From contig CM020618.1 of the NCBI GenBank assembly GCA_009829735.1, forward strand, positions 23,731,346 through 23,795,345: a stretch of DNA of 64,000 nt, written 5' to 3'. Shown here piece after piece: positions 53,595 to 64,000 of this stretch. The position numbers and the translations under genes were made by a program. Each line of letters starts with the position of its first letter. Position 1 is the stretch's first letter. The notes under the pieces are model-generated. The model did no database searches and had not been told where the DNA came from. It saw only the letters and a program-made list of their open reading frames with translations. The stretch comes from Pyropia yezoensis. Lineage: Eukaryota; Rhodophyta; Bangiophyceae; Bangiales; Bangiaceae.

Positions 53595-56080
53595 GCGGGA
53601 CGCGCGGCGGCGGCGGCCGCCGGCCAGCCGCCGCGTCCGTGGGCCGCGGTGGGAAGCAATAGGATGGACTGGGGGGGGGGGTGGCGGGGGGGAGGGGGGC
53701 GCGTGGCCTCCAGCTACCCCGCGGCGCCGTCGGCCACGCCGCCCGTACAGCGGGCGGCCGCGGCAGCGGCGGCGACAGAGGTGACGGCGGCTGCGGCGGT
53801 GAGGGGTGGTGGTGGTGGTGGTGGCGACGGCGGGCGGGGCAGCCGCGGCGGCGGTAGTGGCGTTGGCGGGCGGCGTGTGGCCCGGCGGCGGCCGCCGCGG
53901 GCGTGTGGGGCGGGCGCCGGGCGCTGGTGCCGGTGGGGAAGCTGGTGTTGGGGGGCGGGGGGGGTGTGGGGGGGGGGAAAGGGGGGGACGGCGAAAAGAG
54001 CGGGGGGCCCCCCGCGTCGGGCGCAGCTCCTCCCCCTCCCGCCAGACGGCGGGCCGCAGGGGTGACGCGCCCGCCGGGCGCACCGCCCCCCCCCCGCCGC
54101 CGCCGCCGCCGCCGCTGCCGCTGCCGGCGGCGGGCGGGCGCGGTCAATGGGCGGGACCGGCTACAGGGCCCCCCCCCCCCCCCGCGGCGGCGGGGCCGTG
54201 GCGGCGGAGCTACCACCCACGGCCGCCTCCCCCCTCCCCCACCTCCCTCCCCCCCCCCCCCCTCCCTCCTCTGCCTCTGCAGCCGCCTCCGCCACCACCG
54301 GCGCCCGCCTACCGTCCTCGCCTCGTCCCTGCCCCCGTCGCAGCACGCAGGCGGCGGCGGCGGCTGCCGCTCCACGCGTCTGCTCCCCCCCCCCCCCCCC
54401 CCCCACCCCGCTGGCGCCGCTCCACCAGTGGTGAGGCGCCCCTCCACCAAGGGCACCCGCCGCCGCAGGGATGCAGGGATGGGCAGGGCAGGGCCAAAGA
54501 AAAAAAACAAGAGCCGAGAGAGCCCAGTCAAAACAGACAAGAGAAGAGAAGAAGAAGAAGCAAGAAAAGGAGAGGATAGATACCAGCGGCGGCGGCTGGT
54601 CCAGCCAGCCACACCCCCTCCCGCCCACCCCCTCCCGGCCTCCCCCGCCCGCCCCCCCGTGCCTCTCCCCACCGACGCGGTGGCGTGGAAAAAGAAAAGC
54701 AGGGGCGGCGCGGGACGCCGCGGGACGGCGCAGCGGGCGCGGCGCCCGCCACGGGGCGCTGCGCGCCAGGTGGAGCCCTGCCGTCCGCCGCCACCCGCCC
54801 GGCCACCACCCCCCCTCCCCGCGCTCTGCTCCTCGCGTCTCCCCCCCCTCCCCCCGCCGCCGCCGCTCCCCCCTCCCCCCCACGGCTCTCCCAGACCTCC
54901 TCCTCCTCCTCCCCCTGTCCCCCTCTCCCCCCCCCCCCTCCCGCGGCGCTCCCCGTCGCTTCTGTTGCGGGCCGCGGGGGGGGGGGGGCAGCGACAGAGG
55001 GCGGCCGTTGTGACGTTGCGGCCCCGCAGTCGACGCGACCGCCACGGCCTAGGAGGTGCGGGGGGGGGGGGGGGGGGGGGGGGGGGTACCCGGGTGTGGC
55101 GGGGCGTCACGCGGCCGGCGGGGGGGGGGGGCTGCATCACGGGCACGACACACCCCGCAAGAGGGGGAGGGGGGGGGGGGGATTGGGTGCGGGGCAGCCA
55201 CCAGGACGAGACGACACGCCCCCCCCCGCCCCCAGTGTGTCCCCCACCACCGCCACGCGGGTTTGCGTCCACGGCGCGGCAGCGTCCGCCCCCCGTTGAC
55301 CGCCGGTGAGGTGCGGCGCACGCTTCCGTCTGTGGCTCGTGCCACAGAGGAGAAGGAGAGGCGGGGGGAGGGGGAGGGGGAGGGGGATGGGGGGGGGGGG
55401 GAAGCGACGCGCCGGCAGACGACGGGCAGCACCCTGTCTCCTCCCCCCACACGCTTCCTTCCAACCTCCCCCCTCCCCCCCCTCTCCTCCCCCGCCACCC
55501 CACGCCCCGCCTCGGGCTGCACTGGCGGCGGTGGGGGTGCTCCCTGTTCAGCTCCCTTCCCCCTTGCCCCCCCCCCCCCCCCCGCCTTCCAGTGGGGAGC
55601 GGGTGGGGGGGGGATGGAACCAGAAAACCCCACCGCCCCGGCCCGCTGCCTCCCCCCTCCCCCCCCCCCCCTCCCGCCTGCAGACACGCAGGCGTCGCCG
55701 CCAACGGCTCGACGGGGCGGCTCCCCAACTCGGCGCCACTCCTCCCCCAGCCGCGGCGGCGGCGGGGGGCACCGCCACTGGGGGGGCGGCCCCCCCCCCC
55801 TCTCTGACACCACCACCAGCACCCCCCCGCCCAGTCTCCGCCCCCCCCACCCCCCTGCTCGGGCACACGCCCACGCTCTGGCAGGCTGCCGCTGCCGCCA
55901 GACGGACGGCAGAGGACGGGCGGCCGTGTCCCCCCCGCCATCCCTGCTACCCTCCCCCCCCCCCCCCCCCCTCCAACCGCCATCCCCTCTCTAGACAGCA
56001 GCAGTGCGTGTGTCCGCCCACACGGCCGGGGGGGTCGTGCGGGTGGCCTCGTCGGGAAAGTGTGCACCCGGCAGGAAGCT
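53595..56080. other. Low-complexity G/C-run region upstream of the carboxypeptidase gene
   Basis: Dense runs of C or G of 8-28 bases with few sequence constraints. Frames of 450-900 codons are open on both strands but are made of Pro/Gly/Arg homopolymers, so they are not called. It may include the carboxypeptidase leader. Many G-runs could form quadruplexes. Confidence 0.5.
55060..55086. repeat. Poly-G run of 27
   Basis: Uninterrupted G tract in the non-coding low-complexity region. Confidence 0.9.
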
Positions 56081-56137
56081 CACGTGTCGCCGGGAACGGC
56101 ACGCGTCGCCGGGAACGGCACGCGTCGCCGGGAACGG
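56081..56137. repeat. 19-bp tandem repeat, three copies
   Basis: CACGCGTCGCCGGGAACGG repeated three times, with one difference in the first copy. Confidence 0.9.
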
Positions 56138-57622
56138 CACGTTCATGCCGGTTTCCGATTAGAGGCGATCCTCGCCATCACGGTAGGGTCATTCCCAGTT
56201 GGTCCAGGCATGAGAATGGCCCATATACGAGACTATTTCCTGTTCACTTCCTGTTCATTGGGAATAAGAAACATGCCTTGCATGATGATCTTGCATGGAG
56301 TTGGGTAAGAATATTCGAGTACGGCAGGTTATATAGGATATCCTAAACTGCGGCGAGAAGCGCACCCGGCGCCAGGACACCGGTGGCTCCCAGCACCCGG
56401 CCGTCCCGCGGCACGTGGCCACCATCACACTGGGAAGCCTCCCGGCACCCCCCCTCCCCCCTCTGTCACTCCCCACCATGCCGCCTCAAGTCCGAAGCCA
56501 CGCCTGTCACACATCAACATCACAGCCACGGCCCGTACCGTCATCCCCAACACCCCCCGGTCCACCGATCCGCCACCGGCAGCCCACCCGTCAACACCCA
56601 CCGACCTGCCACCGCGCCGGGCATCAGTAGCGCACACACCCGCGAGCACCCTCTCCTCCAGAAACACACCACACCCACGGGCAGCACACCCGCCAGCGCT
56701 CACCTACTTGTCGTCGCCAAAGCACCGGCCGCCGGCAACCCACTCACCAGCAGCTCACCCACCGGCATCGACATCCGAAGAGAACGAACCACCCTTCGAC
56801 GCCACCGCGTCGACTGCCGGCACTGCGCTCGCCGGCACCGACCGACCCGTCATGACGCCGGCCACCGGCAAGACGCCCGCCCACGCCAGCCTACTCGTTG
56901 GACGAGTAGAGACCGCTAAAGCCAACCCGCTCATTGCCCCATCATAGGCGACGTCCCCCACCTGGGACAGCCGCCGGCGGGGTAAGACTTCGAAGCAAGG
57001 AAGGTGGTGGAGAAGAGGGGGGGGTGAGAGCGAGAGCGGGGTGCAGGTGAGGCCGGAGTAGAGGCGAGGGGGAGTGGGGCGAAGAGAGGGGGTGAGGGCA
57101 AGGGAACGGTGCTGATGCAGCAGCTACAGCCGCCGGCTGCCGGAGGCATGTTGGGTTCCCAGGCCCGATTGGGACCTTCAGTCAACCTCAAACAATTTTT
57201 GAGAGTCACCCGAGCACTTGCCCATGAGCGACTGCAGTCGCACGACCGGATTTCTGCTATCTGATTGGCCATTCAACATTCTCTGCTGACCGAGAGCCTT
57301 TCGATGCGAGGCTCTCTCTTTGAACCACAATCGAAGCAGATCCTACTTCATGCCGGGGGATGGTTCTCAGCATGACTCTCTAAATGCGCACCGACATGGC
57401 ATTTCGGGCTCCGCATGGGCGGCTCATCCCGCGATGTGGTTCGGCTGCACGCTGTCCCGACGCTGGCCCCCACGCCTCTGTTGTGGACAAGCCAGTGGTC
57501 CGTCGACCAGCGGGGCGCCCTCGATAGTTTGGGGGAGGGGCGGCGTGACGGACCCCCCTCCCTCCACCACCCATATGGGCGGTGGAGGGTGGGGGTCCGT
57601 CACGCTGGCCATCGCCTGTATA
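56138..57622. other. Gene-poor region, no gene seen
   Basis: An AT-richer island at about 56210-56350 contains TATATAGGATATCC near 56330. Pro/His/Thr-rich frames at 56380-56950 show no domain and were not called. Confidence 0.35.
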
Positions 57623-57741
57623 TAGTGCGTCCCGTAAAAAGTGGACGTGCACGTGTCGTGATCATGTCGAATATCGGCCACTGGACCAATCAAACCCACA
57701 CTGCACGACCTGTGCACGTCCACTTCTTCCGGGACGCACAA
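57623..57741. mobile_element. Mariner-like MITE, copy 1 (119 bp)
   Basis: Inverted ends TAGTGCGTCCCGTAAAAAGT and, on the other strand, TTGTGCGTCCCG.. The arms continue to GTGGACGTGCAC. TA dinucleotides flank both ends (57621-57622 and 57742-57743), as expected of a Tc1/mariner target duplication. The ..TCCCGTAAAAAGTGG.. end resembles mariner-type termini. There is no coding capacity. Confidence 0.85.
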
Positions 57742-59428
57742 TATGTGGCCAACTAATTTAGTCGCAAGGAGGCGGTGGGGGGCGGGGGGTGGGGGAAGGG
57801 ACGCCGCACCATCGTGCCAGCACCGCACGCCCGACCCCCCCCCCCGGTCTGCCCTCCTTTGCCGCCGCTCTTTTTTGCTCATGGCGCAGCGGCGGCGGCG
57901 GCGGGCGGGCAGAGGGTGGGGCCCGTGGCGAATGGCAGTACCGCGAAGGGGGGGGGGCGGGGGGACGGGGGGGCGGGGGGGCGACGGAAGGGGAGAGGGG
58001 GGAGGCGGCGCTGGCGGGGGTTTGGTGGGGGTGGGGTGCGGGGGGGGACCCCTGGGCGGGTGGCCGGGAGACCCCCACCGTCCAGGACGCTCATCATGCA
58101 CATTGCCAAGCATGGGGGTGGGGGGGGGGGCCACACCCCCACCTGCGTGGGGCGCTCCCATTCCCACCGTCCTCCCTCGCCCACTATCATCGAGTAGGCC
58201 AGATAGCTATTTTATCTATCATAGCTCTGGGGGTCCCCCCCATCCCGTGCTCTCCCGTGCGCCAGTCTGACGCCACAACCCCTCGCCGCGGGGCCGGTGG
58301 CGGCACCCAAAACGCGCCAAAACGCGCAGCCGCCGACGGGGGGACAAGCAGCCGGGCATCCCCAGGGCACGACACTCGTGGAGACGGATCCTGAGGGCCT
58401 TCCCGACACCGTGTGGAGGGGGGGGGGCGAGAGCGTGTGGCCGCACAGCCACGCGCGTGGGACCGGTGTGAGTGTTGTGGGCCGGAGGGGGGTCTGAAGG
58501 GAGTGCGGCACTGCCCGTTGAGTCGGCCATGCTCCCGCCCGGTGTCTTTGTCTTCTCCAGTAAACCTGCTTTTTGTAAGTGGCTTGCACGGTCGCCTAGG
58601 CGACCGGGAGGGACAGGACCGTTGCGCTTCCCCTTTACCGCTTCGCACCCCGTACCTGTCTCACCGGCCGTGGCTGGCCTGCCAGTGATGATGGCTGCTA
58701 TACCTAGCTGCCGCGGCCAGCTGGGGCGGCGACGCCGCCGCCCCCCACGGCCGGCCCCTACCGCTGCCGCTGCGGCTGCTGCTGTTGCGCACGCGTGCCA
58801 TCATCGACGGCGCGTGTGCGTGCGCCAGTTGAGGGAGGGAAACAGGAATCACGCCTTGTATGCTTCTTGTCTATAGATTATTACAAGGCACACACCTACA
58901 CCCATTTACCTACCAACCCGCCGCCACACAATAGCCACGCGGGGGGGTGGGTGTGGGGATAGGGAGAGGGAGGGGTGTGGGGAGGGCAGGGGGAAGGGAA
59001 GCGGGGGGGGGGTGCGAGTGGTGGAGCGGGCGTAGGACTCACCCTGCTGTTCCACTGGGTGCGCGGCGCGGGTGTCGGGCAGCGGGCGCACAGGGTGGCT
59101 GTTGTGACGGCAGACCTCTCCGGCGAGCGGTGCTGGGCTTACGCCATTTGAGTTGGACAGGGCGGGGGGGGGGGGGGGGGGGTTTTGGAGGAGGGGGGGT
59201 GGACGCTTTGGGACGGCTGGGCGGGACACGCAGGCCAGGGCGGCCACCGCGGGGAGGGGGGTCGGGGAGGAGGTGCGAGGGGGGGGAGACCCTGTGCAGT
59301 CGGCGGTTGGTCCGTAGATCAACGAGTGGGACAGTGGGCGTTGGCCAATGGGCTTGTGGCAGGGGTGGGGCTTTGGGGAAGAAGCGACAAGGGTAGAGGC
59401 GGGGTCGCTGCAAAACGTAGGCACAAGG
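57742..59428. other. Gene-poor region, no gene seen
   Basis: G/C-run-rich between 57780 and 58130, with CGG-rich stretches near 57890 and 58730. No frame with a recognised domain. Confidence 0.35.
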
Positions 59429-59634
59429 GGTACAGTCTTTCTCCATTGTTGGGCACCCTTTGTGGCGACCGTAAGCCCAAGGAATGTCACTTGATCCCGC
59501 CCTCTGATTGGTCGGTAACAACGATCGAATGCTGACACATGCGTTGATCGCACCGTAGAGGTCGGTCGACCTGCATTGGTTACTAGACACCGTGCCCAAG
59601 AAAGGATGTCACAGCAATGGAGAAAGACTGTACC
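59429..59634. mobile_element. Short inverted-repeat (MITE-like) element, about 206 bp
   Basis: GGTACAGTCTTTCTCCATTG at 59429-59448 is repeated exactly in inverted orientation at 59615-59634, and the match extends outward a few bases with one indel. There is no ORF between. Target duplication not determined. Confidence 0.6.
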
Positions 59635-59908
59635 ACCTTTCTGCGCATCATCCTGTATTTTCGCCATGCGCACGGTCACGGGGCAGAAGAAGAGATGGCA
59701 CGCAAGCGGGTTGGTTTGTATTCTCCCCCCTCCCCCCAGCCCACAGTGGCAGCGCACCCCGCTGCTCCCCTGTGTGCCGGGTCCCTCAAACCACCCGATA
59801 GTTATGGAGCGCCGCACAAGAACGCAGGCGCGGCTCCCCCGCCCCCATCAGTCACCCATTAGCCAGACCTCTCTCGCTCTCCCTCGCCCGCCCCCTTCCT
59901 CCTCCCCC

Positions 59909-60664
59909 TCAGATGCGCTGCGGCTCGCCATACACAAAGTCGTCGGCAACGACCACGTCCCCGTCGCGGTCGCTGTCCATAATCTTGCGGTTGCCCAGCG
60001 TGATCTTGACGCTCGCGACGATGGGCTTGTCAAAGACGACGCCGAGGAAGCTCAGCCCCCCGCCCTGGGCGCGCGCAAACTCCTTTGCCAGCCGCCGGCC
60101 GTGGCGGTCAAAGAACTCGAGGCTGGTCGTGTGCTCCCGGTCCACGTCGGCAAAGACGGCGCCAAAGCCGGTGGTGGTCGCGCGCTTGCCCAGCCGGCCG
60201 GGCACTTCAAAGTGGACCTCCATCTCATTGTCGCGGAGGGGCGTGAACAGGCGGCCGGGGGAGAAGACGATCAGCTGCTTGGCGAGGCGGCGGTTGAGGC
60301 TGTCAAACCGGTTGTCCACAATGTGCTGCTTGGGCGGCGGGTTGGACACGCGGAACTCGTCGCGCTTGGCCTTGAAGATCGCCCCGCGGGGGACGTTCTT
60401 GGCGAAAAAGTCCGGGGGCATGTCAAACGGCACCGCATCCGCATCCCAGTTGATGGAGCGGCGGCCGCGGCGGGCGGCGGGCTCATTCCCATTGTCCGGG
60501 TCGCCGAGGAGCTTGGTGAAGCGGTCGAAACCGTCCTGGATGTCGGCCGCCATGCGGCCCGAGTCCGACACCACCCTGCCGCGGTGGTCGTCAGTCGCCG
60601 ACGCAACAGCCATCATGGCGGCGGCAACCGCCGCAACGGCCGTCATGCGGGTAAAGAGGCCCAT
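59909..60664 (-). CDS. Secreted protein of a mainly bacterial family, 251 aa
   Basis: ATG 60664 begins a clear signal peptide (MGLFTRMTAVAAVAAAMMAVASA, cleavage near 23-25). The mature part has RRSINWDAD (about 68-75), then DMPPDFFAKNVPRGAIFKAK (81-100). After that come TGFGAVFADVD (165-175), SLEFFDRHGRRL, GGLSFLGVVFDKPIVASVKITLGN (202-225) and the ending DVVVADDFVYGEPQ (236-249). This pattern of INWDG, then LP-DFFN-RG, then GFGAVF-DVD, then FLGV-F, then DDF-YGEP, is one I know from secreted bacterial proteins of unknown function. The fold looks beta-rich and jelly-roll-like. An extracellular or wall role is likely, with no known enzyme activity. The coding region has normal local GC, so any transfer is not recent. 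Confidence 0.75.
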   Translation of the reverse strand: MGLFTRMTAVAAVAAAMMAVASATDDHRGRVVSDSGRMAADIQDGFDRFTKLLGDPDNGNEPAARRGRRSINWDADAVPFDMPPDFFAKNVPRGAIFKAKRDEFRVSNPPPKQHIVDNRFDSLNRRLAKQLIVFSPGRLFTPLRDNEMEVHFEVPGRLGKRATTTGFGAVFADVDREHTTSLEFFDRHGRRLAKEFARAQGGGLSFLGVVFDKPIVASVKITLGNRKIMDSDRDGDVVVADDFVYGEPQRI

Positions 60665-61940
60665 GGTGTCGTGGATTAGGAAACAGAGACAGGGGGAGGG
60701 TGCAGGGAGGACAGAGACAAAGGCGGCGGGCTTGTCGGCAAAGGCGGGCGAGGCTGGGCCAAGGATGCGGGTGGGGGAGGGCGAGGGTTCCTCAAACCGC
60801 TGTGACAGGAGCGTATGAGGCTGATGATGGGGAGAGAGAACGCAGGCACTCGGCCCGAGGTGTCCTTTTGTACCCGTTGGTGTCGACCGTTGGGCCGGTC
60901 CGGGTAGTGGGCAGCGGGCGGACGGCCTGCCGCTCAGGGACAAGCCCGCCGAGGCACTGTCTACCTTCCATCCCCACCCGGGGGCGCCGGCGCCCCAACC
61001 CCGCCCAGCCCCACCGCCAGCCCTCGAGCCCCCCCCTCCATTGCCGAAGTCCACCCGTCGTGGTTAGCTGCAGGGCGGCATTGTACGCCGCTGCGTGGGT
61101 GCGTGGTCTGCGGTCGCGGTCACTATGATCTCGGACCCTCCACCCCCAGCGCATCACGACGCCGGGTTGGTGACCTGGCCTGGAGTGGCCTCGAAACTGG
61201 TGTCACAGCATTACAGCAGTCGGCATCACAAAATCGTTTGGTGTGCAGCGCAGCCCCAAAACGCCCTGCCCCACCCTCCGCCGCCTCACCGCAGGAATGC
61301 ACGTCTTAAGGGGGAGGCCGGGGTGTACCATGCAGGTGGATCCTCACAGAATGGTTAAAAAAGCGTCTACACATTATGTAGACATTGTTTTCCAGTACAG
61401 CGAACGTGCACTGACAGCACCCACACCAGCGGGGGGGCGCAGAGGAGAGGGAGGGGGTCGGCGTGTCAGGCCTGCTGATCTGGCCTCTTCTGGTAGGCAA
61501 GCTGCTCCCGCACCTCCTCCCGCTTGTCCCTGTTGCCCCACCCACGCCACCACACAGTAGAGGCGGTGGTACAGCATGGCCGCTGCGGTGGCCGCGGCAC
61601 CGCGACCAATCCGGGCCAGCGAGCACCCGAAATGGGTGCGTGGGACCGATGCCAGCGCACAGGCACCACCCGCTCGCAGCCAGAACACAGAACCGAGATT
61701 CGGTTCTGTTTGGTCGCAGCACTAGCTGTACGGGGGAATTCCTCGTCGAGATTCCCGATAGGTCCGTCTGTCACAGGGTGGGCGATCCACAGTGGCAGGT
61801 CTGTCCGCCCCTCCCCGACACCTCGTGCTGCCGAGAAGGCCTTGCCTGACACGCGCGCGCGCCGCGGCATCGACGGTTTGCATGCAGCCAGCCTTGAACA
61901 AGTGGGGGAAGAAGGACTGATCCACCTTTGCGGGTAGATA
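60665..61940. other. Leader/promoter of the secreted protein gene, then gene-poor sequence
   Basis: Purine-rich minus-strand leader near 60665-60790. Nothing recognised further right. Confidence 0.35.
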
Positions 61941-62059
61941 TAGTGCGTCCCGTAAAAAGTGGATGTGCACGTGTCGTGATCATGTCAATTATCGGCCACT
62001 GGACCAATCAAACCCCCACTGCTCGACCTGTGCACGTCCACATTTTACGGGACGCACAA
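61941..62059. mobile_element. Mariner-like MITE, copy 2 (119 bp)
   Basis: Same length and ends as the copy at 57623-57741, with about ten substitutions (about 92% identical by eye). TA flanks at 61939-61940 and 62060-62061. Same orientation as copy 1. Confidence 0.88.
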
Positions 62060-63685
62060 TAGCGCCCCGGTGGTTGCGGTGGCCGTCGTGGGGGGGCGGA
62101 GGACTCTCCGCGTCTCGTCGCCGGCAGGCTACGCCGCTCCCCCGCCCATGGGCATCGGTCCACCGGTCGTGTCGGTGTGGGGATGTGGGAATGGGCGGCA
62201 GGGGGGGCCCCCCCTGCCGCCCATTCCCCGGGGGGCGGAGGGGGGGGAACTGCCCAGGTGGGACAAGCGTCAGCTCCTCCGCGCCAGCTCAGCCGTCCAC
62301 GCTGTCGCCGCTCCTCGGCGCCGCCTCGGCCGTAGCTGCTGTCTCCGACGCGCCGCGCCGCCAACCCCACCCCGCGGTGACTGGCGGTCGGTGAGCTCGT
62401 TCGGGCGCACGGCCGCTCGACGATCCCAACAATGGGGACGGAGCGCCGCACCCGTGTCGGTGCTGCTAGATCGGTCAGTAGGCGGGCGGCGGGCGGGCGG
62501 TGGGCGGGCAGCTGGAGGAGGCGGGGGGGAGGGCGGTGTTGTCCACACCCCTCCGCCAAGGTGCGCACCTGTCGGCAGACCAGGGGGCATACCGCTCGGG
62601 CTCGGGGCACCCGATGGCGAGGGTGGAGGCTGTGCCAGCGCGCAAGTGAGCCGTTGTTCGCGAGCTGGTGGTGTGGCCGGGGGGGGGGGGGGGACGATAC
62701 GATGTAGCGAGCGCGTCTCTACCCGCTCGTCCCCACTCTGGGGGATGCGCCATCATTTTTACTGGTGGAAACGACGGCCCGTCCGAGCCCCCTATTGGAA
62801 GAGGACAGATACAGCCGCAGGGACGACGGGTCCCCGCAAGAGAGAGGCCACGGAGAAGCCGCTCCACGGGAGCCCCTCTTGGACGGTGGACACGCTGGCG
62901 CGCGCCCTGTGCGGTGTGCAACAGTGTGGCCGCCAGCGATGGCTTGTGGTGCAGAGCAAAGGAGCAACCGCATACAAACCGCGCCTCGTCGGCGGGTGCA
63001 CGGTTGTCCCTTGGGGGAGGGGGTCAGGGATTCAACAGGGAGCGTTGGGATCCAAGAGCCAGAGCTTCCACGCTGTGGCCTTCCGCGCTGTGGCCTTGCT
63101 CGGTGTGCGCTGTGGAGAGGAGCTGCCTGTGGACGGCGGGGCGCCCTCCACCTCCCGGGCGGCTCGCCCGATGCGCCCCCGCCCCGCGTGTCGCGGAAGG
63201 CCGTAGCGTCTGTCTTGAGGAGGGGATGCATCGGCCACCACCACCCACATCCCCAGCCACTTGGTGCCCACCACACGAAACCACAACGGCGCGGAATCGT
63301 GTGTTGGTGCATGATGCACCTGCATCGCCAGCCGACCCTTCCCTGACCCCTTCCCTTGCGTATTCCCCCTTTGAGTGCGCGTAGAGCTCGCGAGCTCGGC
63401 GGGCGGCGTGGCAGGCAGCCGCCCCTCCCAGAACAAACAACCACGGAAAACCGGTGGCGCGCGCCGCAGATGCAGAGGGCGGCGGGGGGGGGGGGGGGGG
63501 GCGCCACGCTAGAGACACGACCACGTCGTTATGATGGCGACCGGCCGGTGGGCAACGAAGGCCGCGCCACGCCTTGGGGAGAGGCGCAGGAATTTGGTGA
63601 AGAGGTGGGGGGGCGGGGGGGTAGCGCTGGTGGCGTGGACCGACAGAGAGGCTGGCGCACGTCACTGTCCGTACCAGCGCAGGGC

Positions 63686-63722
63686 GGGGGAGAACCATCT
63701 CAGCTATAGCTGGTTCTCCCCC
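63686..63722. repeat. Perfect 12-bp inverted repeat (hairpin)
   Basis: GGGGGAGAACCA (63686-63697) and TGGTTCTCCCCC (63711-63722) around a 13-base loop containing AGCTATAGC. No T-run follows, and function is unknown. Confidence 0.7.
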
Positions 63723-63804
63723 TCTCTCACTGGTCCCTTAGTAGCCTCTTTTCTTCTTCATCCTCCTAGACTGGTCTTGCTCACTCTCCGCCTCGCTGTG
63801 CCGC

Positions 63805-63990
63805 GAGGCTTGGTGGCATTGCCGCCAGGACTCACAGTCGGAGGTGCGGGAGGGCAGAGACACTGGCATCGCAGCAATGCATTCCACGTCGGCGGCGCTG
63901 CGTGGCAGAGTGAAATGGGGATTGCCGCCAGAGGGACAGAGCCGACGCAACAGGGCATTCCCGGTCGGTGGTGCTGAGTGGCAGAGCGGG
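63805..63990. repeat. Degenerate tandem repeat of about 77 bp, about 2.5 copies
   Basis: Shared blocks GCATTCC, GTCGG(C/T)GG(C/T)GCTG and GTGGCAGAG recur near 63878 and 63950. A weaker copy lies near 63835, and the array may continue past the window. Confidence 0.5.
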
Positions 63991-64000
63991 GGGGGTGATT

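Larger units (their letters stand above)
62062..64000. other. Gene-poor region to the window end
   Basis: Several frames of 100-380 codons are open, but none shows a domain or plausible composition. It contains a G-run at about 62679-62692, a 12-bp hairpin and a degenerate repeat of about 77 bp at the end. Confidence 0.35.

Noticed and set aside
53380-56067. Minus-strand frame of 895 codons, and plus-strand frames up to 468 codons, in the G/C-run region
   Set aside because: Gly/Pro/Arg homopolymer translations. Frames on both strands are equally open, so they reflect composition.
62070-63206. 378-codon plus-strand frame near the window end
   Set aside because: Starts inside the region after a MITE, with Gly/Arg-rich shadow-like composition and no domain.
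1-64000. tRNA, rRNA or CRISPR features
   Set aside because: No tRNA-like arms, rRNA core sequences or regularly spaced palindromic repeats were noticed on reading. Covariance searches could not be run.

Overview
This window is nuclear DNA of a eukaryote with a very GC-rich genome. The chromovirus-type LTR retrotransposon, the Helitron, spliceosomal GT..AG introns, a Golgi Qa-SNARE, a cytosolic Fe-S assembly protein and a bromodomain protein all say eukaryote. Gene density is low, introns are few, alanine, glycine and proline homopolymers are long, and C/G runs reach 32 bases. That combination fits a bangiophyte red alga of the Porphyra/Pyropia type best. This placement is an inference from composition and gene style, not a sequence match.

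Layout. Positions 1-8 kb hold a Ty3/Gypsy chromovirus: gag with a CCHC knuckle, then pol with protease, RT, RNase H, integrase and a C-terminal chromodomain. Gag and pol overlap by ATGA, and pol carries one in-frame TAG. An antisense frame of about 650 codons lies between pol and the expected 3' LTR and also carries one TAG. Positions 10.3-17.2 kb hold a Helitron with an intact Rep/Pif1 helicase ORF of 1758 codons, in DNA clearly less GC-rich than its surroundings. Positions 18.3-19.7 kb hold a two-exon gene of unknown function, followed by a 51-bp minisatellite.

From 21 kb on the window is mostly host genes. In order they are: an Ala/Gly-rich hypothetical protein (+); a giant Ala/acidic repeat protein with a membrane segment (-); a prolyl-4-hydroxylase-like 2OG-Fe(II) oxygenase (+); a low-complexity basic protein (-); an RFTS-bromodomain-CFP1-tail chromatin protein (+); a syntaxin-5/Sed5 SNARE (-); a SixA-like histidine phosphatase with a long membrane-type N-terminal region (+); a two-exon MIP18/CIAO2-family protein (+); a basic Ser/Pro/Arg repeat protein (-); an M14 zinc carboxypeptidase with membrane segments (-); and a small secreted protein resembling a bacterial family (-). 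Neighbouring genes are largely convergent or divergent pairs, and nothing suggests operons or a shared pathway.

The last 12 kb are gene-poor. They hold two 119-bp mariner-like MITEs of the same family (about 92% identical) and another inverted-repeat element of about 206 bp. A TIR element of about 650 bp also sits between the phosphatase and the MIP18 gene. Because the sequence is so GC-rich, many long ORFs open in several frames at once. Most were judged shadows and left out. Stretches called gene-free are those where no frame shows a recognisable domain or protein-like composition.
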